The notes beneath the pieces were generated by a model, which worked only from the letters and a program-made list of their open reading frames with translations, did not search any database and was not told where the DNA came from. DNA of 64,000 nucleotides from Streptomyces sp. TP-A0874 (GTDB taxonomy: Bacteria > Actinomycetota > Actinomycetes > Streptomycetales > Streptomycetaceae). Shown piece after piece: positions 9,014-15,981 of the stretch. The stretch is from contig NZ_BBZK01000009.1 in assembly GCF_001748085.1 (NCBI RefSeq), forward strand, positions 248,001 to 312,000, read 5' to 3'. The position numbers and the translations under genes are program-made. The stretch's first letter is position 1. Each line of letters starts with the position of its first letter.

Positions 9014-9379
9014 GAGCGGAGCCCTCTGGGGCGCCGGAGCTCCTCCCGTCACCGCCTCGCACGAATCCCCGGCCCGCACCGCGCTGAGCCGGCGCCACAT
9101 CCTGGCCGAGGCAGGGTCCCCCCCCCGCTCCTCCCCGGCGGACGCTTCCTGCTCACCGCCCGAAGGCGACTGCGGGCGGCCCTCGGGGGTGCACAGGAAG
9201 CGCCGGAGCGCAGGGTTACGCCGGACCCGTTACCCAAGCGTGATCTGAATGACTCTTGCGCCTTCCGAACGCCTGCAACAGAGTGATGTATGCGCTTACA
9301 AGAGCCCGCCAGGCTCAAGCATCCGCCGGACACCGCAGCCGAACGCACCGGCCTCCCGGAGCTCGAGGAGGAGCCCCCC
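9014..9379. other. Promoter region of the sugar transport operon
   Basis: About 365 bases between the regulator and the binding-protein gene. It contains the operator at 9287-9300 and a strong GGAGGAG ribosome binding site at 9366-9373. An upstream in-frame ATG at 9290 lies inside the operator and has no ribosome binding site, so it is not the start. No small gene is evident. Confidence 0.65.
9287..9300. promoter_or_regulatory. LacI-type operator upstream of the sugar ABC operon
   Basis: TGTATGCGCTTACA is an imperfect GCGC-centred palindrome, with the same single mismatched base pair as the site at 7879-7892. The combined pattern is TGWATGCGCTTWCA. It ends 79 bases before the binding-protein ATG, a position suited to blocking promoter or early elongation. 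Confidence 0.62.
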
Positions 9380-10621
9380 ATGCACCGCACCCCCCGACTC
9401 ACCGCAGCCGTCGCCGCCACCGCGGCGACCCTCGGCCTCTGCTCGTGCGGGGCTTCGAAGGGCGAAGAGGTCGCCGCCGACGCCAAGCAGACGCTCACCG
9501 TCTGGGCGATGGGCACCGAGGGGCAGAAGCTCCAGGCGGTCGCCGAGGCCTACGAGAAGAAACACCCCAACATCACGGTGAAGGTCACCCCGATCGGCTG
9601 GGACACCGCCCACCAGAAGCTGGTCTCCTCCGCCGCCGCCGGCACCCTCCCGGACGTGGCCCAGATGGGCTCGACCTACATGGGCGAGTTCGCCGACCTG
9701 GGTGTCCTCGAACCCGTCGACACCAAGGCGTTCCAGGCCGCCGACTTCTTCCCCGCCTCCTGGGAGAACAACGTCATCGACGACACCGCCTACGGGGTCC
9801 CCTGGTACGTCGACACCCGGGCGCTGTTCTACCGCACCGACCTGGCCGAGAAGGCCGGTGTGACCAAGGCCCCGACCGACTGGCGGGAGCTGTCCGCTCT
9901 CGCCACCGCCTACCAGGAGAAGGCCGGCACCAAGTGGGGGATATCCCTCCAACCCCGCGGTCTGGACACCTGGCAGAGCTGGCTGCCCTTCCTCTACTCC
10001 ACCGGCGGCGAGCTGGTGAAGGACGGTGAACCCGCGCTCGACAGCCCGGCCACGGTCCGGTCCCTCACCGAGTACGGCTCGTACTTCGACAAGGGCCTGG
10101 CCAAGAAGAGCGTCTCCCCCGGCTACGACGTGCTGAAGGACTTCAACACCGGCGCGGTGCCGATGTTCCTCTCCGGCCCCTGGCACGTCACCGCCCTGAA
10201 AGAGCAGTACCCGCAACTGGACGGCGAGTGGGCGGTAGCCGAGGTGCCGGGCGACACCTCCGGCACCTCCTTCTCCGCCGGCTCCAGCCTGGTCACCTTC
10301 CGGGACAGCGCGCACAAGGCGGCGGCCGAGGAGTTCATCTCCTACCTGACCTCCACCGAGCAGCAGACCGATTGGTACCGGCGGACCGGTGACCTCCCCG
10401 CCCGGCAGGCCGCCTGGGAGCAGGGCGCACTCGCCGACGACCAGGACCTCAAGGTCTTCGGCGCCCAGATGAAGACGGCCAAGGCAGTGCCCGCCCTGGC
10501 CAAGTGGGCCGAGTTCAGCGCCGAGCTGGACACCGCGATCGAGAAGGTCAGCCAAGGCGCGGCCACCCCCGAGAAGGCCGCCGCCCAGGCCCAGTCGGCG
10601 GCCTCCGGTCTCGCGGAGTAG
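9380..10621 (+). CDS. Sugar ABC transporter substrate-binding lipoprotein
   Basis: Extracytoplasmic receptor of a carbohydrate uptake (CUT1-type) ABC transporter. The 413-residue product has a signal peptide ending in LGLCSCGAS, with the acylated cysteine at residue 21 or 23. The mature part begins with the family opening TLTVWAMGTEGQKLQAVAE and has QKLVSSAAAGTLPDVAQMG, a segment typical of family-1 solute-binding proteins. The ATG at 9380 follows GGAGGAG with good spacing and starts a proper signal peptide. It is the first gene of an operon with two permeases and two glycosidases. No ATPase gene is present, as is normal for streptomycete sugar systems served by the shared MsiK ATPase (established knowledge). 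Confidence 0.93.
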   Translation: MHRTPRLTAAVAATAATLGLCSCGASKGEEVAADAKQTLTVWAMGTEGQKLQAVAEAYEKKHPNITVKVTPIGWDTAHQKLVSSAAAGTLPDVAQMGSTYMGEFADLGVLEPVDTKAFQAADFFPASWENNVIDDTAYGVPWYVDTRALFYRTDLAEKAGVTKAPTDWRELSALATAYQEKAGTKWGISLQPRGLDTWQSWLPFLYSTGGELVKDGEPALDSPATVRSLTEYGSYFDKGLAKKSVSPGYDVLKDFNTGAVPMFLSGPWHVTALKEQYPQLDGEWAVAEVPGDTSGTSFSAGSSLVTFRDSAHKAAAEEFISYLTSTEQQTDWYRRTGDLPARQAAWEQGALADDQDLKVFGAQMKTAKAVPALAKWAEFSAELDTAIEKVSQGAATPEKAAAQAQSAASGLAE

Positions 10622-10627
10622 GCAGCG

Positions 10628-11542
10628 GTGAGCTCCGTCGCCCGAATAGCCAGGCGGGGCGGCCGCGGTACGCGCCACCTCGCCGGCTGGCTGTTCTCCA
10701 CGCCCTTCCTGCTGTTCTTCACCGCCTTCATGGCGCTGCCCATCGTCGCCACCCTGGTGATGAGCTTCACCGACTTCGGGTTGCGCAACGTCACCGACCC
10801 GTTCTCCGCCGAGTTCATCGGCCTGGCCAACTACACCCGGCTCTTCTCGGACGAGAAGTTCCTCCGGGCGCTCGGCAACACGGTCTACTTCGTGGCCGTG
10901 GGGGTACCGCTGACCGTCCTGCTCGGCATGGGCGTCGCCACCCTGCTCAACTCGGGGGTCGACCGGATGCGCACCGTCTTCCGGATGGGCTTCTACGCCC
11001 CGGTGGTCACCAGCATCGTCGCGGTCGCCGTGGTCTGGCGGTTCGTCCTCGACCCCGCCGACGGGCTGATCGCCGGCCTCGCCGCCGAACTGGGCCTGAC
11101 CGCCCCCGACTTCCTCGGCTCCTCGACTCTCGCGATGCCCTCGCTGATCGCGATGGCCGTCTGGCGGAACCTCGGCACCGTGATGGTGCTCTTCCTCGCC
11201 GGGCTCCAGGCGATCCCCGGCGAGGTCCGGGAGGCCGCCCGACTGGACGGGGCCGGCCCCTGGCTGGAGTTCCGCCGCATCACCGTCCCCCTGCTCCGCC
11301 CCACCACGCTCTACGCCACCGTCATCACCACGATCGGCTATCTCAACGTCTTCGAGGAGCCGTTCGTCATGACCCAGGGCGGCCCCTCCGACAGCACGCT
11401 GACCGTCTCGCTGGCGATGTACCGGGAGGGCTTCGACTTCTTCCACATGGGCTACGCCAGCGCCATGGCCTACGTGCTCTTCGTGATCATCATGGCCGTC
11501 ACGGTGCTCCAGCTCCGACTGCTCCGGGACAAGACCTCATGA
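10628..11542 (+). CDS. Sugar ABC transporter permease (MalF type)
   Basis: Inner-membrane channel subunit of the CUT1-type transporter. The 304-residue protein has six predicted membrane segments, starting with LFSTPFLLFFTAFMALPIVA and ending with AMAYVLFVIIMAVTVLQL. The ATPase-contacting EAA loop is present near residue 200 (EAARLDGAGPWLEFRRITVP). The GTG start lies 6 bases after the binding-protein stop. Its stop overlaps the next gene's start in an ATGA, so the two permeases are probably coupled. Confidence 0.94.
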   Translation: MSSVARIARRGGRGTRHLAGWLFSTPFLLFFTAFMALPIVATLVMSFTDFGLRNVTDPFSAEFIGLANYTRLFSDEKFLRALGNTVYFVAVGVPLTVLLGMGVATLLNSGVDRMRTVFRMGFYAPVVTSIVAVAVVWRFVLDPADGLIAGLAAELGLTAPDFLGSSTLAMPSLIAMAVWRNLGTVMVLFLAGLQAIPGEVREAARLDGAGPWLEFRRITVPLLRPTTLYATVITTIGYLNVFEEPFVMTQGGPSDSTLTVSLAMYREGFDFFHMGYASAMAYVLFVIIMAVTVLQLRLLRDKTS

Positions 11543-12360
11543 GGGCCCGTGACACGCTGCGCCACGCCGTCGGCTGCGCCGGCCTGCTCGTCATGGCCGC
11601 CCCGTTCCTCTGGATGGCCCTCTCTGCCTTCAAGACCGCCCCGGACCTGGCCGCGAGCCCCCCGGTGTGGCTTCCGACGGAGTGGACGCTGGAGAACTTC
11701 CGGGAACTGCTGGACCGTCTCGACCTGCCGCTGTACTTCCTCAACTCCACGCTGGTCGCCACCGCGGTGACCCTCTCGAACCTGCTGTTCTGCTCGATGC
11801 TGGGCTACGCCCTGGCCAAGCTGGACTTCACCGGCCGCCGCCAACTCTTCGCGCTGGTGCTCGGGGCGCTGATGGTGCCCGGGAACCTGATGCTGCTCCC
11901 GCTGTTCGTGCTGATGAGCAAGGCGCGGCTGCTGGACTCCTACGCCGGGCTGGTGCTGCCGTTCGCGGCGGGGGCGTTCGGGGTCTTCCTGATGCGGCAG
12001 TTCATGTCGACCATCCCGGACGAGCTGCTGGAGGCGGCCAGGATCGACGGCGCCGGCGAGTGGTTCATCTTCTGGCGGATCGTGCTGCCGCTGGTCAGGC
12101 CGGCTCTGGCGACGCTCGCCATCCTCACCTTCCTCCAGTCCTGGAACAACTTCGTCTGGCCGCTGATCGCCACCAACGATCCGGACAAGTACACCCTCCC
12201 GGTCGCTCTGGCGACCTTCGCCACCGACCCCCACCGCGCGCACGGCTCCAACGGCGTGCTGATGGCCGGCTCCTTCCTCGTGGTCCTCCCGGTGCTGCTC
12301 GTCTTCGCCGTGCTCCAGCGCCACTTCACCCAGAACATCGCGACCGCCGGCCTCAAGTAA
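11539..12360 (+). CDS. Sugar ABC transporter permease (MalG type)
   Basis: Second channel subunit, 273 residues. Membrane segments include CAGLLVMAAPFLWMALSAF, LYFLNSTLVATAVTLSNLLF and MAGSFLVVLPVLLVFAVL. The EAA loop lies near residue 164 (EAARIDGAGEWFIFWRIVLP). The segment ENFRELLDRLDLPLYFLNS and the end FTQNIATAGLK are typical of MalG relatives. The ATG overlaps the stop of the preceding permease gene by four bases. Confidence 0.94.
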   Translation: MRARDTLRHAVGCAGLLVMAAPFLWMALSAFKTAPDLAASPPVWLPTEWTLENFRELLDRLDLPLYFLNSTLVATAVTLSNLLFCSMLGYALAKLDFTGRRQLFALVLGALMVPGNLMLLPLFVLMSKARLLDSYAGLVLPFAAGAFGVFLMRQFMSTIPDELLEAARIDGAGEWFIFWRIVLPLVRPALATLAILTFLQSWNNFVWPLIATNDPDKYTLPVALATFATDPHRAHGSNGVLMAGSFLVVLPVLLVFAVLQRHFTQNIATAGLK

Positions 12361-12404
12361 CCGCCCTTCCACCCGCACGCCCCGAAGAACAGGTCTGCCA
12401 CACC

Positions 12405-14243
12405 ATGAGTGAGAAGTCCGAAGCCCGGGTCGACTGGGAGCAGCGCATCGGCGCGCCCAGCGACACCCGTCTCACCACCACCGGGGAGCTTCCCCCGCCC
12501 CGCGGGCTGGTCGCCCGTGAGGGCACCGGCCATGTGTCGCTCGACTGGTCCGCCGTCCCCGGCGCGCTGGGCTACCTGGTGCACCGGGCCGACTCCGCGG
12601 ACGGCCCCTTCACCCCGCTGGACCACTTGGGCGGCGACGTCCTGGCCGTACCGCACCCGCCGTACGCGGACACCCTCGCCGAGACCGGCCGACGCTACTG
12701 GTACACCGTCGCCAGTTGGTCGGACTCCGGCCCCGGCCCGCAGTCCGCCCCGGTCAGCTGCGCCACCCGGCCGGCGGGCCCCGCACCCGCCGGGGTCGAG
12801 GTCGCCGTCGACGCGGGCGCGGAGCCGACCGAGCTGCCCGGCGTCTGGCGGCGGATGATCGGCGCCGAGCACCTCTCGCTGCTCGTCTGGGACGGTCCCG
12901 GTCCCGGCGGCTCCGACGTGGCCCGCGAGTACGCCGAGGCGCTGGGCATCGTCCGCGACGAGATCGGGGTGGCATCGGTCCGGGCCCACGGCACCTTCCT
13001 GCCGGAGACCGTCACCGTCCGGCCGGACGGCTCCTTCGACTTCTCCGGCCTCGACGCGGTGTACGACCGGTTCCTGGCCACCGGCCTCAAGCCGGTGGTG
13101 GAGCTCTCCTTCATGCCCAGGGAGCTGGCCGCCGATCCCGAGTACACCGTCTTCGACTACCGGGCGCTGGTCTCCACCCCCGCCGACTGGGAGCGCTGGG
13201 GCGACCTCTGCCGCGAGCTCACCAGCCACCTCTGCGAGCGGTACGGCGCCGACACCGTCGCCGAGTGGGAGTTCGAGGTCTGGAACGAGGCCAACCTGGA
13301 GGTCTTCTGGAACGGCACCCAGGCCGACTACCACCGCCTCTACGAGGTGGCCGTCCGGGCGGTGAAGTCGGTGGAGCCCCGCATCCGGGTCGGCGGCCCC
13401 TCCTCGGCGGCGGCCGGCTGGGTCGGCGCCCTGCTGGAACACTGCGCCGGCACCGACACCCCGATCGACTTCGTCTCCACCCACACTTACGGAAACGCGC
13501 CGCTCGACTTCCGTCCGCTGACCCGGGCCTTCGCGGCCGCGACGGGCCGCGCCGAGCCCGAGATCCTGTGGACCGAGTGGGGGGTGACCCCCACCCATTT
13601 CAACCCGATCAGCGACGCGGTCTTCGCCGCCCCCTTCGTACTGCGCGGGATGAAGAGCGCGCTGAGCTCCACCGACTGCCTGGCCTACTGGGTGGCCTCC
13701 GACCAGTTCGAGGAGCTCGGCTGGCCGCCGCGGCTCTTCCACGGCGGATTCGGTCTGCTGACCGTCGGCAATCTCCGCAAACCCCGTTTCTGGGCGCTGT
13801 ACCTGCTCTCCCAGTTGGCCGGTGGCCGGATTCCCGCCCGGGTCACCGGGGACGGTGCCGAGGCGCTGGTGGAGGCGTTGGCCACCCGTGCCGAAGGGAC
13901 CGTCGACGTACTGCTGTGGAACGGCACCCTCGACCAGTCCAAGCTGGACGGCTCGGCGGTGCTGGACCGGTCCGTCACACTGCGGCTGACGAACCTGGAG
14001 CCCGGCACCACCTACTCCGTGCGCTCGCACCGGGTCGACCAGGAGCACGCCAACATCCAGGCGGTCTGGGAGAGGTTGGGGGGCGGTGCCTGGCCGGACA
14101 CCGACCAGTGGGAACAGCTGCGCGCCGCCGACCAGTTGCCCGCCGAGGAGCTGCCGACGGCCACCGCCGCCCCGGACGGCACCGCAGAGCTCACGATCAC
14201 GCTGCCCAACCCGGGCATCCGTTTCCTCCGCCTGTCCAGCTGA
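12405..14243 (+). CDS. GH39-like glycoside hydrolase with N-terminal fibronectin III-like domain
   Basis: Predicted retaining glycosidase of clan GH-A, family 39 (beta-xylosidases, alpha-L-iduronidases and relatives). The 612-residue protein has a beta-sandwich, fibronectin III-like region at about residues 25-120, then a TIM barrel. EVWNEANLEVFWNGT near residue 290 supplies the acid/base glutamate (Asn-Glu pair), and ILWTEWGVTPTHF near 386 supplies the nucleophile glutamate. No signal peptide is seen, so it may act on imported oligosaccharides in the cytoplasm. The ATG lies 44 bases after the permease stop, with only a weak ribosome binding site. Substrate is not predictable from sequence; the transporter context suggests a plant or microbial oligosaccharide. 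Confidence 0.82.
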   Translation: MSEKSEARVDWEQRIGAPSDTRLTTTGELPPPRGLVAREGTGHVSLDWSAVPGALGYLVHRADSADGPFTPLDHLGGDVLAVPHPPYADTLAETGRRYWYTVASWSDSGPGPQSAPVSCATRPAGPAPAGVEVAVDAGAEPTELPGVWRRMIGAEHLSLLVWDGPGPGGSDVAREYAEALGIVRDEIGVASVRAHGTFLPETVTVRPDGSFDFSGLDAVYDRFLATGLKPVVELSFMPRELAADPEYTVFDYRALVSTPADWERWGDLCRELTSHLCERYGADTVAEWEFEVWNEANLEVFWNGTQADYHRLYEVAVRAVKSVEPRIRVGGPSSAAAGWVGALLEHCAGTDTPIDFVSTHTYGNAPLDFRPLTRAFAAATGRAEPEILWTEWGVTPTHFNPISDAVFAAPFVLRGMKSALSSTDCLAYWVASDQFEELGWPPRLFHGGFGLLTVGNLRKPRFWALYLLSQLAGGRIPARVTGDGAEALVEALATRAEGTVDVLLWNGTLDQSKLDGSAVLDRSVTLRLTNLEPGTTYSVRSHRVDQEHANIQAVWERLGGGAWPDTDQWEQLRAADQLPAEELPTATAAPDGTAELTITLPNPGIRFLRLSS

Positions 14244-14364
14244 GAGCGGGTGCCGTCCGGTCCGCACCCGGGCGGCACCCGCCCCTCCCCCGGAGCGGCG
14301 AGCACGTCCTCCGGAAGCCCGGCCTCCAGCCGACCGTCCTCTCACCCTCAAGGAGTTCGGACCC

Positions 14365-15846
14365 ATGCACCGACGGACTTTCCTCTCGGCCGGTACCGCC
14401 GCCGCCGCGACCGCCGCGCTGAGCGCCGCCGCCCCCGCCTCCGCGACCACCCGGGCACCCCGCCCGGGCGCCGCCGACCAGCGCCTCCTGATGGGCTGGT
14501 TCCGTGACACCTACCGCTCCATCGAAGCCATGACCACCGGCCTCGGGCTGCCCGCCGACACCATCGAACTCGACCCGGCCGGCCGCCGACCGCCCCGCCC
14601 GTCCGAGAACACCTCCCCCACCAACATCGGCTGCGGCCTGTGGAGCGCGGTCGCCGCGCACGGCCTCGGCCTGCTCAGCGCCGGGCAACTGCACGCCCGG
14701 CTCGACCGCACCGTCGGCGCCGTCGAGGGGCTCCACCGCGAGCACGGCTTCTGGCTGAACTGGTACGACCCGCACACCGGGGAGGTGCTCACCGAGTGGC
14801 CCGGCACCGGCGAACCGGTGCGCCCGTTCCTCTCCTCGGTGGACAACGCCTGGCTGGTGGCCGGGCTGCGGATCGCGGCCCACACCGACCCCCTGCTCCG
14901 GCCGCGCGTCGAACGGCTGCTCGCCGACGCCGACTGGTCGTACTTCTACACCCCCTACCGCGCCGACGACCCGGTCGGCCACCCGGGCCAGCTGCGCGGC
15001 GGTGTCTGGACGGACACCGAGGAGCCGACCGCCCACCACTACGGCGCTCTCAACACCGAACCGCGGATGGCCAGCTACCTCGGCATCGCCGACGGCAGCC
15101 TCCCCGGTGAGCACTACTGGCACCTCTTCCGCACCCTGGAGCCCGGCAACGGCCAGGAGCAGACCCCGCTCGGCTCCTGGGCGACGGTGGACGGCTTCCC
15201 GGTCTGGCGGGGGCACTACGAGCACCGCGGCCGCAAGCTGGTCCCCACCTGGGGCGGTTCGATGTTCGAGGCGCTGATGGTGCCGCTCTTCGTCCCCGAG
15301 CCGCAGTGGTCCCCGGACTCCTGGGGGCTGAGCCACCTGCACACCGTGCGGTCCCACATCGACCACGGGCTGAAGGAGGCGCGCTACGGCTACTGGGGCT
15401 TCTCCCCCTGCAACGTGCCGGAGGGCGGCTACCAGGAGTACGGCGTCGACGCGATCGGTATGAACCTCGACGGCTACGCCTCCAACACCGACCGCACCTT
15501 CACCGAGGAGGGCGCGCCGCCGCCCCCCGCCTCGGCCTACACCAACGGCGTGGTCACGCCGCACGCCTCCTTCCTGGCGCTGCCGTACGCGCCGTCCCGG
15601 GTTCTGGACAACCTCCGGGGGCTGGCCCGGGACTTCGGCGCCTACCGGGACGGGCTCGGCTTCCGGGACTCGGTCAACGTCCGCACCGGCCGGGTCAGCG
15701 ACTTCATGCTCGCCCTCGACCAGGGCATGATCATCGCAGCGCTGGCCCAGCAGCTCCGCCCCGGCCTACTGCAGGGCCCGTTCCGCAGTGGTGGATTCGC
15801 CACCCGGGTGAAGCCCCTGCTGCGCCGGGAGCGGTTCGGCATCTGA
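14365..15846 (+). CDS. Secreted glucoamylase-like (PF10091-type) protein, probable Tat substrate
   Basis: Predicted exported glycan-active enzyme with an (alpha/alpha)6-barrel. The N terminus HRRTFLSAGTAAAATAALS has paired arginines, a hydrophobic stretch and an ASA cleavage site, fitting a Tat signal peptide. Features of the glucoamylase-like family include GFWLNWYDP, SSVDNAWLVAGL, WGGSMFEALMVPLFVPE and YGYWGFSPCNVPEGGYQEYGVD. The ATG follows AAGGAG with 9-base spacing. At 493 residues it appears complete. It closes the LacI-controlled locus and probably releases the sugars that the transporter imports (inference). Related families include beta-1,2-glucanases and enzymes of unknown specificity, so the substrate is left open. 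Confidence 0.78.
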   Translation: MHRRTFLSAGTAAAATAALSAAAPASATTRAPRPGAADQRLLMGWFRDTYRSIEAMTTGLGLPADTIELDPAGRRPPRPSENTSPTNIGCGLWSAVAAHGLGLLSAGQLHARLDRTVGAVEGLHREHGFWLNWYDPHTGEVLTEWPGTGEPVRPFLSSVDNAWLVAGLRIAAHTDPLLRPRVERLLADADWSYFYTPYRADDPVGHPGQLRGGVWTDTEEPTAHHYGALNTEPRMASYLGIADGSLPGEHYWHLFRTLEPGNGQEQTPLGSWATVDGFPVWRGHYEHRGRKLVPTWGGSMFEALMVPLFVPEPQWSPDSWGLSHLHTVRSHIDHGLKEARYGYWGFSPCNVPEGGYQEYGVDAIGMNLDGYASNTDRTFTEEGAPPPPASAYTNGVVTPHASFLALPYAPSRVLDNLRGLARDFGAYRDGLGFRDSVNVRTGRVSDFMLALDQGMIIAALAQQLRPGLLQGPFRSGGFATRVKPLLRRERFGI

Positions 15847-15851
15847 CGCTT

Positions 15852-15888
15852 CGGACGGGGGGCCGCGGTAGGCGCCGCCCCCCGTCCG
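15852..15888. terminator. Bidirectional terminator between convergent genes
   Basis: A perfect 12-bp stem, CGGACGGGGGGC (15852-15863) with GCCCCCCGTCCG (15877-15888), starts 6 bases after the glycosidase stop. It also lies downstream of the convergent phosphatase gene, so it can end both transcripts. Confidence 0.75.
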
Positions 15889-15981
15889 CGTCGGCGGCGA
15901 CCGGGCGACTCGGTGTCCGGCACCCGCACCCTCGTCTTGTGACAGCTGGCCATGGGCCCCGCGTCGAGCCCTGAGGGGCCC

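Noticed and set aside
9296..11446. 716-codon open frame on the - strand across the sugar transporter genes
   Set aside because: Antisense shadow spanning two well-supported genes and their junction; no recognisable domain.
11940..14510. 856-codon open frame on the - strand across the permease and GH39-like genes
   Set aside because: Antisense shadow crossing gene borders; low-complexity composition.
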